A stretch of 64,000 nt of DNA. Source: Ascaphus truei. Taxonomy: Eukaryota > Chordata > Amphibia > Anura > Ascaphidae. The number at the start of each line of letters is the position of its first letter. Position 1 is the stretch's first letter. The stretch lies in contig CM071568.1 in the NCBI GenBank assembly GCA_036426205.1, positions 230,488,148 to 230,552,147 on the forward strand, given 5' to 3'. The notes below the pieces were generated by a model. The model did not search any database, was not told the DNA's origin, and saw only the letters and a program-made list of their open reading frames with translations. Position numbers and translations under genes: made by a program. Shown here one piece after another: positions 44,091 to 54,735 of the stretch.

Positions 44091-44427
44091 GCAGTGGAAG
44101 CTTGGCGGCGTGGGTCAAAGAAAGGAAGAGGCTTACAGGCAGCTGAGAGTCGCGACCGGCAGCAGGGCATGGCCAGTGGTCGGGGGAAAATATGCAGCGC
44201 TGGCCGGCCAGGCCCCCCAGCCCCGGCAGTCCCCCCTGTTGGCGGCCCTGTTGGGGAGTACTTGATGCCAAACGTTTTAAACCAGAAACTCAGTGGCATC
44301 CTGGTGAAACCGTGATAAAGCTTGTGTGCGGCACTGTTTACCTGGAAAAGCAGTGCTGTTGTTTAGCCTGACTGCCCAGTTATTCTGGTTTCCAAGAGTG
44401 TGTGAAAAGTTAACAGAACAAAAAGTT

Positions 44428-44481
44428 GTGAAGCGCTATGTACATTAATGGCGCTATATAAATAAAGACATACAATACAAC
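44428..44481 (+). repeat. 3' end of the L2/CR1-like LINE, about 54 bp
   Basis: GTGAAGCGCTATGTACATTA...GCGCTATATAAATAAAGAC plus ATACAATACAAC is identical to the last bases of the LINE ending at 31896. It is a severely 5'-truncated copy. Confidence 0.88.
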
Positions 44482-45391
44482 ATGCTCTGACATCTAGATG
44501 TGGAACGGTTGTTTTTTCTGCCTTAAGAAAACGATTGTGTTATTGTGTGTTTTTCATGAGGATGTATACTAGTGATTGTTCCTATTACATTTTAACGATG
44601 AACTTGACATGAGCTGTGTGTACATTTGTTCTACTTCGTGTCAGTGGATAGTACATTATGTACATGGTGTTTAATACAAAGAGAAGCAACTGCTAAGCTT
44701 CATCATATTACTCTGAGCTCAGACTTACCTCATCATCAATTGAGTTTGTGCTGGTGACTCATATATCATTCATTACCATTAAGAGTGACACTGACTCAGT
44801 TGCAATTAACTGTTTTTCTGCAGAGGGACCTGCCATGCATTTCAGTACAATATATTGTAATCCCTGGCAAGACAATGCGGTTCTTGTAGCGGACTTTAAA
44901 GACCACAGAAAAAGGACTATGGGCAAAAAAATGAACTAATTACTAACTATTCAGATTTTTTTTTTTAAAGGAACATAGTATCAGAGTTTCTGTAGGATCA
45001 AAGAACTTACACATTTAACACCTTTTTAACAATTTATACTGCTTTTTTCTTCATTTTCCATGTACAGAATAACAACAAATAGCAGAGCAGTGAATGTTGT
45101 GAGATACACCATGGATAGTTCTTTTGTTAGGGACACATTATAAGCTTATTCTAAACTGTTGCAATACTGCAGTATCACTAGGGTGACCAGATTTTCTAAA
45201 GTACAAACAGGGACACACACAAAAATGTATTATAAAACAAATGGCATCAATTAAAAATAAATATTTTGATGCTATTTGTCCAATAGCGTCCCCAATTATG
45301 CTGTATTTATTTCAGTTTCCTAACAAAACACACTTGAGTGTAGCAAAATGTCTTTACATAGCTTGCTTATCTCCGGCATTTTATTCTTTAT
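44482..45391. other. Unassigned stretch with a hAT-like terminus
   Basis: A+T-rich DNA. At 45179 TAGGGTGACCAGATTTTCTA followed by AACAGGGACA looks like the end of another hAT-type mini-element, but the other end is not seen. No gene. Confidence 0.35.
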
Positions 45392-45709
45392 CAGCGGTGC
45401 GCAAAGTGGGGGGCGCGCCCCCCAAGATTTTTCTGGGGAGGCGCGGCGTTGCAGGGGCCCCACGCTCTTCCCCCAAAGCATTTCAATTAAATGTTGGGGG
45501 ATCGCATGAGGCCCCTGCAACTCTAAACTTACTTTGTCTCTGCCGGCGTCAGGTCTCGTGTTCATGGCGTCAAATGATGCCACGTGGTCATGTGACGTGA
45601 CTCACATGACCCCGCAGTGTCATTTGACACCGCGCGAGGTAAGGGGGGGGCGCACCACCAGAGCAGAAGAGGCAGAGGGGGCGTAGCAAAAAAAGTTTGC
45701 GTGCCCCTA
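45392..45709. mobile_element. hAT mini-element, GTGCGCAAA family, copy 2
   Basis: It starts CAGCGGTGCGCAAAGTGGGG and ends AAAAAGTTTGCGTGCCCCTA. The interior has ATGATGCCACGTGGTCATGT and CATTTCAATTAAATG, as in copy 1. Target duplication is not clear (left TTCTTTAT, right CTTTAAAC), so one end may be mutated. Confidence 0.85.
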
Positions 45710-45893
45710 CTTTAAACAACACTAATATGGTGTGAATATCAGAGTTATGCATCAAACTCAATGTTATCTCATGTTGTTCTCTATACATAACAACATATTG
45801 TCAACACACCATCCTTCGCCCACCTACCACCCTCAGAAAACAGGGTCATACAATTCCACGAGCCTGCGCACAGCGCACAGCCATGAAGCTGTG

Positions 45894-46599
45894 TAAGGCT
45901 TTGGTCCCGCTGCGTCCGGCGGCGCGCGCGGCCGCGGACCACCAGCCCCTTTCCTCCAGTGTGTAGGTCCCCGCTGGCTCCTTCCGACTTGGCTGACTGA
46001 GAGCTGTGACGCGTCAGCCGGCCGATGCTACAAGCTCCTAGTGATTTTCAGCTCTGACGCGTCACGTGGTGCGGCAGTCAGCCAATGAGGGAAGGAGGGG
46101 AGGGAAGGAGCTACGGATGGGAGGCGGCTTGGGAGGGGAGCAGGGAAGGAGCTGCGGGGGAAAAGTGTGTATGTATATGCCTGCCCTTGCACTGCAACAG
46201 GGGCTGAGCAGGCTGTGTGTAAACATACACAGGGAATATCATCGGCTCACCATTAAATCACATATCCTGACTTTCTCTGCAGAGGAAACCGGATCGTTGG
46301 CTAAATATTTCTGCCTACATCCCCCCCCATTCCGATTTCCCCCTGTGTGTGAGTGCCTGTGAGTGCAGGGGAGCTGCGGAAGGGAAGCTGTTGTGTGTGT
46401 GTCGTGGGTTTCGTATCTCCAGGCTCCTGCACACAGGGGAGGGGGGATGGGGGGACACGAACGGACGGACCCTCCGCTCAAACCACGCCCCCTCTCGCTC
46501 CAGCTCCCGCTCCCTACAGACCGCAAGTAGCGGTCAATTGCCTGTCAGAGCGCCGTCTGTCTGCAGTGAGGGCGCGCTGACTGAGGGAGCGAGGCCTTA
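45894..46599. mobile_element. Longer TIR element of the AGGCC type (706 bp)
   Basis: TAAGGCTTTGGTCCCGCTGC (45894) and GGGAGCGAGGCCTTA (ending 46599) form inverted termini similar to the AGGCC mini-elements. The interior is long and GC-rich, with GACGCGTCA motifs and a CAGGGGAGGGGGGA stretch. Frames of 75-98 codons are without motifs. Confidence 0.6.
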
Positions 46600-47429
46600 G
46601 CCTAAGGTCTTCGGCATAAGGACTTTTCTACCTTTTGTACTAGCTTGTCTTCATATAACATCTTTGTATGTTAGAACTGGGATTTTATCCTTCTCCCCTT
46701 TTGTACTGCAGTGCAGAGTATTTTGGCAACTAATAAATAAATGATCATAATAATAGCTGTGAGACTCCTGTTAGCTTTCAAATAATGCTACGGGTTGTCA
46801 AACGTTAACCATGCACTTGTACTGGGAAAGGGTAAACAGATCATAGATCAGTATTTCCTTAACCCCTTTAGTTCTGGTAGAGCCGGCTAATCAGAACTTT
46901 GTACTTTGCTTTCTATAATATGTAGTAGCTAGGGCTTGTGTGTGATAGCTGTTTGTTTTGCTGTGTGACATGGTGTATGCTTTGAACTTCTAGATGAGCA
47001 AAGAGCAATCTATTCTTATCTTATAGTAACCTCAACATACAGTATATATATGGAACAGTTTGGTACTGGAGGCAAACCATGCTGAGTCTTGTTTTCTTGC
47101 CTTCTTAATCAAACACAGTGTGACCTTCTGGATCCATATCCACTGCCATGGATAATATGTACACAGTTCCATTAAAGGGGCAAATCTAAAGTATACTAAC
47201 GGCAGTGACACAATGAAGGAGTTCAATGTAGGTAAATGACACTTTTGTTTTAAAACAAATTAGACACCTGTAAGTGTTTTTAAAAAAGTTTGTAAACTGA
47301 GACATGGGAGGGTTTGATTTTCTGTAGTTTACTCCCTTGTTTGTGATGTTCATATACTGAAGAATCTACTGAAAAGCTGACTCTACAAATAAGACTAAGT
47401 AAATATAAAAACTCCAAGGCTTCAATTGG

Positions 47430-47461
<32 letters not shown>

Positions 47462-47799
47462 GCGGGTGGAGAGGTGGGGGTGGAGAAAGCCAGTAAAGGT
47501 ATATTGATATATCTGTATATAGAATCCCCACTATAAATATAGAAAAGCCTCAGCCTAAATCGCTCAAAACGGTGTGGTAGGCTTATCAATAAAGACCAAA
47601 ATCAGTAATTAACAGATATTACAATCAATATTAGTATTACATACCACAAATAATATAAATATAAATATCTTCATTGATAACCAGGTCAATAAAGTTCATG
47701 TCCAGTTCCAGAGGGTGCTGCACTCTTCCAAAAGGATGCAACCCAGGCACTCGAAAATGATACTAGAGAAAAATAAGAGAAGAGGGCGTAGACCTCATA
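46600..47799. other. Unassigned 1.2-kb stretch with a poly-G tract
   Basis: A+T-rich, non-coding. A poly-G run is at 47433-47462. The last 60 bp (GAGGGCGTAGACCTCATAGT) match 52540-52580 (GGGGGCGCACATCTCCATAGT), so an older repeat underlies both places. Confidence 0.4.
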
Positions 47800-47807
47800 G
47801 TGTAATA

Positions 47808-48128
47808 CAGGGGTGCGCAAACTTTTCTGTTCAGGGCCCCCCTGTCTGCGATACCCCTTGCCTGCACCCCCCCCCCCCCTTACCTACTCTCGGGCTTTGC
47901 GGTGTCATGTGATGTTGCGTTGCCATGGCAATGTGTTGCTGTTTGACCCCGCGATGTCAGTTGACGCCGCGTTGTCATGGCGATGCGTTGCTGAAGAGCC
48001 GGCTGAGAGCAGGTAAGAGAAGTTACAGAGGCCTCACGCCTCCCCCGGCATTTAAGTGCGGGGCCTCTGTAACCGCCTCGGCCCCCCCTTGAAAATCCCG
48101 CCCCCCCCCCCCAGTTTGCACACCCCTG
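47808..48128. mobile_element. hAT mini-element, GTGCGCAAA family, copy 3
   Basis: CAGGGGTGCGCAAACTTTTC ... CCAGTTTGCACACCCCTG with perfect 8-bp duplication GTGTAATA (47800-47807 and 48129-48136). The pre-insertion target sequence (GTGTAATATATTC) is preserved at 52567. Confidence 0.95.
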
Positions 48129-48143
48129 GTGTAATATATTCTT

Positions 48144-48428
48144 TAAGGCCTCATTCAGGGTGGCAGAGACAGGAGGTGGAGGGCGCACGTCCACGCATCA
48201 GACTGCTGGGCGATGTGTGCTCATCATCCCCAGCAGACCTTTTCAAGCGTTCAGGAGGCGGGTCTACAGACCTGAGGTTAGGGATGGGTGTTGCTCTTCT
48301 CACTACACTTTCCCGAATGATTTGATTGGCTGCCGAAGTACCAGTGACGCTGCTGCAGCTTGAAAAAACTTGAGTTGTTTATGTAAGCGCACGCACGTCG
48401 CGAAGCAGGCACCCTGAACAAGGCCTTA
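48144..48428. mobile_element. TIR mini-element of the AGGCC type (285 bp)
   Basis: TAAGGCCTCATTCAGGGTGG (48144-48163) is inverse to CACCCTGAACAAGGCCTTA ending 48428. It begins 8 bp after the target duplication of the preceding hAT element. No ORF of interest. Confidence 0.8.
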
Positions 48429-48448
48429 CTTGGCACAAATTCTTTAAA

Positions 48449-49005
48449 AAAGCACTTACAGACGTCTGTGTGTTAAAAGCAATAAGGGAGGGACTGTAGA
48501 TTTTTGAGACCATTGTGTGCTTGAATGATTCCCCCGTCCAGCGCGTCCGCCGATGTAGAACGCCAGGCAGCACCTCTCCTGTGCTTCTGCACCACGTGTG
48601 GGCGTGCGAGGCGTCGCAGCGTCACGGCGTCCCCTTCTAGTGCTCCTTCTTGTTTCTTGGTTGAAAAATCTCTTTTAAGGTTCTCTCTTTCTGCCCTTTC
48701 TAGCTCCTTCTCCCTGTACGTATCCCTTGTTCGAGATCTTATAGTTCTCCCTAAAAAAAAAACGAATTCCAAATATCAGCGAACGGCAGCAAACGGCTGA
48801 TGCCTTTGGGTGACTCAGATGTTATGTCTCAGAGATTCTTTGGTAGAATGAAACAATAGCACAATACTCAGGGCATGTCTGTGAGGTGCGGAAGCACAGG
48901 AGAGGTGCTGCATGGCGTTTCAGCACACAACGGTCTCAAAACTCTACAGTCTCTGCCTTATTGCTTTTAAACACACGGACGTCTGCAAGTGCATTTTTTT
49001 TCTTA
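48449..49005. mobile_element. Foldback element with long arms (about 557 bp)
   Basis: GCACTTACAGACGTCTGTGT ... AAAGCAATAAGG ... GTTTTGAGACC-like bases in the left arm are mirrored by GGTCTCAAAAC, CCTTATTGCTTTTAA and ACACGGACGTCTGCAAGTGC in the right arm. GCAGCACCTCTCCTGTGCTT (48568) is mirrored by AAGCACAGGAGAGGTGCTGC (48892). A unique core of about 280 bp separates the arms. No transposase. Confidence 0.85.
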
Positions 49006-49227
49006 TGAGATGCAATAGTTTTCAAGCCTTTTTCTAAGCATGATATTAAGTAGCGGACATACCCATATGTCAAGTGTTTATAAGTTAATAATGCTGATCT
49101 GACTGCTTAATCTTTGAACAAAATATGTAAGTTAAACATGTATTTGATAACAAAGAAGTTTGAGACAAAGAGTTGGTTGTAGCAAAATATGTTCTCTTTA
49201 ATTATAGTGAAAAGATTTTATTATAAG

Positions 49228-50010
49228 TGTAGCACCCTGTTAGAATCTTCACCTTGCCCTGCATGCCAGCCCTGGTAAGCTGCAGGCAGTGCCAGGGTTA
49301 ACTAGTCGCCAGGCTAGGCATGTGAGATCACCTCCCCAGTTATGTTATATTGTTGCAACTTCCAGGCACATACCTGCTTGGAAGCTGTTGGAGTCATCTG
49401 ACAGAATGAGGGCCTTGCTACAGCTAAATCTGCCCAGTTACTGGGGCAGAGGGTTAGCCACTCCCCCTGTATAAATTGGGAGCTCCATGTAATTATCTTC
49501 AGTACTTCCCAGGGGGGTAGTGAGACTCCAGGGACAGCAGACCCCAGGGGTGGTGAAGGAGAGTCCTACCAGGGGGGTGAGAGATCCAGACAGGGACCTG
49601 TCCTGATGTGGTGCACCCAATAAAGAGACTTGTTCTACTTATTCACTCCTCATCCTTGGCCTGAACCCACAGAGAGAAAAGAAGACCATGAGAGAAGAGA
49701 AAGGTAACCCACTGAGCTAACAACACTTTAGTACAGGCCTGCACAACTCCAGTCCTCGAGGGCCGCAAACAGGCCAGGTTTTCAGGATATCCCTACTTCA
49801 GCACAGTTGGCTCAATCAATTGGTGGCCCAGTCATACTGAGCCAGCTGTGCTGAAGTAGGGATATCCTGAAAACCTGGCCTGTTTTCGAGGACTGGAGAT
49901 GTGCAGGCCTGCTTTAGTAGAACAGGTCTAAACCCTCTCTGGAAAGATTAGAGATTGTGTTATATCTGTACAACCTATCCCTGGCAGCCGGGGGGTATAG
50001 GTCTGTTACA
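49228..50010 (+). mobile_element. Solo LTR, TGTAGC family, copy 3, carrying a nested mini-element
   Basis: TGTAGCACCC...CTGTTACA. TATAAATTGGG (49470) and AATAAAGAG (49619) are the presumed TATA and polyadenylation signals. Flanks are TAAG and CAAG, a 4-bp duplication with one mismatch. A 178-bp hAT mini-element (49734-49911) is inserted near its 3' part. Confidence 0.75.
49734..49911. mobile_element. Palindromic hAT mini-element with perfect 8-bp duplication
   Basis: CAGGCCTGCACAACTCCAGT ... ACTGGAGATGTGCAGGCCTG, almost fully palindromic with AGGATATCCCTACTTCAGCA arms. The duplication is CTTTAGTA at 49726-49733 and 49912-49919. A half copy lies near 53135-53225 (CTGAAGCAGGGATATCCTGA). Confidence 0.94.
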
Positions 50011-50733
50011 CAAGAAACACAAACTAAGGAAAATGTGTTAAATGACATCAAGGGTTTGTTTTAAATATATGTCTTATCATGTGTCCGTTCTCTGAATGTG
50101 ATCTCCAGTAAAGAAGATGATGCTATTACATCCAACATTAGATATCTGATGATCGAATTAATGAATCACTTCTATAAAACAAGAAACCTCTTGTGTCCTT
50201 CACTTGCAAAGAATGAATCATGTGACCTTGATGACGGGTATGGCTCACATCTAAGTAAATGACCACTCGCTTATGCAATACCTATAAACAAATTCAGGGG
50301 CATGGAATACTGTTCTGTATAATTTGCTAGTCAGCTAACATGCCTTGCCCCTCAGGCAAATCCTAAATACTTCACCAGCAATCAGCAGTTGAGAATAGAT
50401 TGGCAGATTCCAGGATACTAAGAATTCTGTAAGGTGGTATTTATTTTGTATTTCAGTCCTTTTTTTTATTTTAGATTAGGACCTGTGCATTTGTTTCAGT
50501 CAATTCTTGTTAGTGGAAAACTTTACCTATTGCCTCTAGGACTTTAGAGCATAATATATCAAGGGCCAATTCAGTGGGGGGAGGGAAGATTATACTGTAT
50601 TCAAATCATTTTTGGTGTCGTTTGCTTTCCCCAGAATCGTACTACTTTGGCCTTACTACATATAACAATATTTGTGCATTAAATGAAAATATTATTGCAA
50701 CAACACATTTCTCTCATTTTCCCAATTGTTATA
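50011..50733. other. Unassigned stretch
   Basis: A+T-rich DNA without recognised features. Confidence 0.35.
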
Positions 50734-50741
50734 TTCTAATT

Positions 50742-51041
50742 CAATGGTGCGCAAATTTTTTCCTCTGCGCCCCCCTGCCTGCTCTACTCCCTACCCCCCT
50801 CTCGCACCAACCCCCCCCTCACCCCTTCTCTGGCGTCATATGACACCGCAGGGTTAAGTGACGTGGCCCCATGGCGGTAATTGGCGTCACGTTGCCATGG
50901 CGACGTGTTGCCCAAAGCCATCGAGACAAGGTAAGGGAACTTACAGAGGCCTCGTCCAGTCCCCCGGGATTTAATTTAAATGCTTTGGGGAAATGTACGT
51001 GGCCCCTAAGCGCCACGCGCCCCCCAGTTTGCTCACCCCTG
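50742..51041. mobile_element. hAT mini-element, GTGCGCAAA family, copy 4
   Basis: CAATGGTGCGCAAATTTTTT ... CCAGTTTGCTCACCCCTG with perfect 8-bp duplication TTCTAATT (50734-50741 and 51042-51049). It shares the TTGCCATGGCGACGTG and ATTTAATTTAAATGC blocks with the other copies. Confidence 0.95.
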
Positions 51042-51069
51042 TTCTAATTAAACAATCAAATTGATTTAA

Positions 51070-51519
51070 AGCTGCAGTTCAGTCTTTTTTTTTTTTTTTT
51101 ATTTTTTTTTTTACTTCAATAGTTTTATGTGTGCAATCTCTAATTACCTAAAGAACTGTATAGCTGCAGGTCAATTCGTTCTCCATGTATTGATAGGTCG
51201 AAATTTGGTGACATAATTAGCGAAGGGATCTGTTTATATTCTGCTTGTCTGTCAGTGGAAGCTCATGAATATTCATGAGCACTCCTGCACTGACATGTGC
51301 TAGAGGGAGGGGCAGGGCTGACAAAGGGGTGTGCCAGGGCTTGTGACAGGACATGAAGAGGCAGTGCCTTAGCAAATGGCTGTTAAAATAGAATACAAGA
51401 AAATTGGTCTTTAAAAGTTGTTTTTTTATAAACAGAAAATGCTAAAAGTATTTTTTCTTACTACAGAACTGATTTATTTAAAAAAACCACACATGCAGGA
51501 TATTGACTAAACTGCAGCT
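51070..51519. mobile_element. TTAA-target mini-element, copy 1 (450 bp)
   Basis: AGCTGCAGTTCAGTC ... GACTAAACTGCAGCT inverted termini with TTAA on both sides (51066-51069 and 51520-51523). TTAA targeting is shared by piggyBac and Kolobok elements. The termini do not decide between them. Interior has long T runs. Confidence 0.88.
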
Positions 51520-51523
51520 TTAA

Positions 51524-51930
51524 GACGTAAAAGAAATTGAGATTCACAAACTGTTTTGTTTTTCCCCCCCAAGAAATTCAGATTGTTTTTAGAACTGTAT
51601 ATGGTGATTAGTCGTTAATAAAATACCGAAAGCCCCACTGCTACATCCAACATAACAAATCATACAGTTAAATACTTATCTGTTTTTCTCCCATAATGTA
51701 AGGGAGGGTCGCTCAGTTAAATTCTTTGGCCAAGGCATTGTAAGCTTGCAGACCATGTCAAGGTGTGCCCCCTTTATCTGCAAGTCCTGTTGTGTGTGGC
51801 TATTGAGTTGTTTGATAATTTCCAGAATCACTGACCTCCCCCCCCCCTTCAATGCCATCTTTCCCTTCCCTGTGAATATTTTACTCCCAGTCCTTTAAAT
51901 GTAAATATGCACTTCACATAAGAATGTGTC
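51524..51930. other. Unassigned stretch with an LTR-like scrap
   Basis: TTGGCCAAGGCATTGTAAGC and CATGTCAAGGTG (51728-51765) match order and spacing in 39540-39590 of the possible chromovirus LTR. Otherwise nothing. Confidence 0.35.
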
Positions 51931-52327
51931 TAAGGCCTTGGCCATGTTTAGTGCTTGCTTGCGGAAGCGCGCTGAGGCGCGCTCCCGCTCAGCACTGAGC
52001 CCCTACAGCCGCAATTAGAGCGGCTTTAGTAGGGGCTCACCTGCGCTTCCGCAAGCACGCAGAAGCGTATGTCTTAGGGGAATTTAAAATTCCCCCGCTT
52101 GCCGGCGCGACAGGCCGGTCACGTGAACGGTTCGCCCAATGAGGGCGAACCAGCTCCGTGACATCACTGGCCCGCCCCCGGCCAGTGACGCGCCCACCCC
52201 CGGCCCTCCCCCTGACGGCCCGCTGATAGCGCGTGCGGTAAGCAACCGCAAGGCCAGGGAAAGCACCCGCTTTCCCTGAGCCTCAGCGCGCCTCAGCACG
52301 CCAGCAGGGAGCCTGGCCGAGGCCTTA
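51931..52327. mobile_element. TIR mini-element, AGGCC family, copy 3 (397 bp)
   Basis: TAAGGCCTTGGCCATGTTTA ... CTGGCCGAGGCCTTA. It is the inverse-orientation copy of 8344-8730 along its length, including AATTTAAAATTCCCCCGCTT and GACAGGCCGGTCACGTGA. Confidence 0.92.
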
Positions 52328-52639
52328 GACTTGCTGAATTAGTCTAAATTGTTTTTATTTTGTTGTCCAGGAAATCAAGGATTGTCTTTTTTTATTGCTC
52401 GTCAATCAGTTGTTTACTCAATCTCCAGCACACCCTGTCCCTGTTGAAAGTCAATAAAGATAAGTAGGGAGAAAAAAAGGAGCTTTGCCCGTGTAAAATC
52501 CCATTCAGTTTATAGTATATGAGCATAGGAGAAAAACAAGAAGACGGGGGCGCACATCTCCATAGTGTAATATATTCTTTTACTTGACATAAATTCTCAC
52601 AATAAATTATATCACAGAGATCTTACAAACAGGTAGTTA

Positions 52640-53040
52640 TGCCAAGTCAGACCCAGCTTGAGGGCGGTGCCGTTGGAGCCCCGCGATTAGAGGCGATGCG
52701 TTCTTCCCCATAATAAAGCTGGGGGGCGGGGGCCTCTGTAGCTGTCTCTTATTTGTGTGGCGGCATCACCTCCTTTCAACGTCTCGTTATCATGGCGCCG
52801 CACTGTCAAATGGTGTCACGTTGCCATGGTAATGTGACGTCACATGGCGTTGTCGTCAGATGGGGTCGCGTTGCCATGACAACGTAACGTCACATGGAGT
52901 CACCTTGCCATGACAACATCACGCTGCATGGCGCGGTTATTCACGCGACACCGCAATGTCATGACGCTGTGTCGTCTGAGGAGGAGATGCCCTGCCGGGC
53001 CAGGTAAGAGGCCCCGCGAAACCCCTTCAACGAGCCGCGC
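52640..53040. repeat. GC-rich repeat with GTCACGTTGCCATG units
   Basis: Degenerate units of about 40 bp (GTCACGTTGCCATGGTAATG, GTCGCGTTGCCATGACAACG, GTCACCTTGCCATGACAACA) recur at 52815-52935. They resemble the core of the GTGCGCAAA hAT family, but no terminal sequences are present. Confidence 0.65.
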
Positions 53041-53225
53041 GAAATAACAAGCTGGCCATGGTCTCACTCATTATTAGTAACACTTGCCCCAAAGTCTTCT
53101 AAGGAGTTTAGTTATAGGGTGCGTAACTTAGATAACGACTGAGCTACTGATTGAGCCATCTGAGCTGAAGCAGGGATATCCTGAACACCTGACCTGTTGG
53201 TGGTGGTCCTTGTGGACTGTTTCTT

Positions 53226-54507
53226 TCTTAAGGATATATTTTTTCTTTTGCTGCTGACATTATCGTTTGGTTTGTGAGCATCCTAACTAATAGGTAGAGA
53301 GACAGTAAATTGCTCCCTTGTTTATCCTCTGTAGCGTGGCTTTCTTACAAACAAAAAATGATTGCACGTGGAAAAACATTGCTCCAAATTTTTATACGAA
53401 TTTTGAATATCCTAAAGGAGAGATGAGTGAAATATTAGGTATGTCAACTATCCTGAATTTAGTGAGACTGTCCTCGGAGCTGATTTAATCACTAGGCAGA
53501 GCGGCAAAATTAGGGGGGCAGCAAAAAACGGGGGATTTCATGTACCAGCAGGGCCGCACAAAGGGGAGGACAGCTGGGACTACTGTCCTGGGCCCGGTGA
53601 GTCAGGAAGCCCGAGCACCCTGTCGGTGACCATAACATGTGCCTGATCCACAGTGGTGCATCTCAGAGGGGACCTGCTGGGGGCTGGTGGAACTGACAGG
53701 CACCTCCGCAGACACATTCTGAAAGGCACCTCTTTGGGCGCCACCTCCAGCTCCCCCCCCCCCACCCCCTCTGATAGGCCCCTCTACAGTCCGGGCCCCC
53801 TCCCAAGTCCTCTAGCAGTCCCCCTCCATTCTACAAGGCTGCAGGTAAGAGCACACTGCTCCTCTCCCTCTGTTGTGGCCCTTCCTGACCCCCGGGTCCA
53901 TACCTTTACCCCCATAACCATACCTCCTCTTACCTCCCCCTCCCAGGCACATGACTACCTTCTCCCAGCATATAACTATACTCCACCTCCCTAGTCACAT
54001 AATTATATGTCCAGGCACATGACTATACACCCTGCCTACACACACACCCACCACCACAATGAGAATGTACTATCAGTATCATATTCTCCTTTTTAATGTC
54101 AAATACATTTTTAATTATAAATATAGAATTGTTATTCATACAAATGCACAATATACATTTTCAAACGTTAATCGTGTGGGGAGGTGGGACGCTGAAGGTT
54201 CGCCTAGGGCACCCAATACCCTTACAGCGGCTCTGACTGTTCTGCATTGATTTTGAGTACCTCAACTCAAAATAGTTGGGATTAAAGGCCCTATTTAAGT
54301 AAACTCAGATTCGTGTTTGCTTTGGCCATTTCCTTACAAAGCAAAATGGTGAAAATGAGTCAAAGGCCTCTTCGCTCTATTCAATAAAAGGTAAAAAGGC
54401 AGCCAAAGTGGGCTGAATAATATAGTGAATGTCTTTTCAGCTGAAATGCTAATTAGCATATGGATGAGTAGTATTCTAAACATGAAATATTCATCCAGTA
54501 TTCAATA
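53226..54507. other. Unassigned 1.3-kb stretch
   Basis: No gene found. A C-rich block at 53740-54000 gives a 113-codon proline-rich frame that I do not accept as coding. Confidence 0.35.
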
Positions 54508-54735
54508 TTTTATTTATAAAAAATGTTTTACCAGGAAGTAATACATTGAGAGTTCTCTCGTTTTCAAGTATGTCCTGGGCACAGAGTTATGGTGACAATG
54601 CATGGTTACATTAAATGAACAGAGGTTGTACATTATATTTAAAGACATTTCATGGACAGTTAGCAATAATAAGGTATATGTTATGGGCGTATCTAACAAT
54701 TACAGACAAGCTTAAAATGTGAGACATCTGAATAT
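54508..54735 (-). repeat. 3' end of a retroelement, copy 2
   Basis: On the minus strand it reads GTCTCACATTTTAAGCTTGT ... GAGAACTCTCAATGTATTAC, then CCTGGTAAAACATTTTTTAT and AAATAAA. It matches 25248-25440. The terminal AATAAA supports a retroelement 3' end. Confidence 0.72.

Noticed and set aside
45384..45717. 8-bp target duplication for the second GTGCGCAAA hAT copy
   Set aside because: Left TTCTTTAT and right CTTTAAAC do not match well enough in any register.
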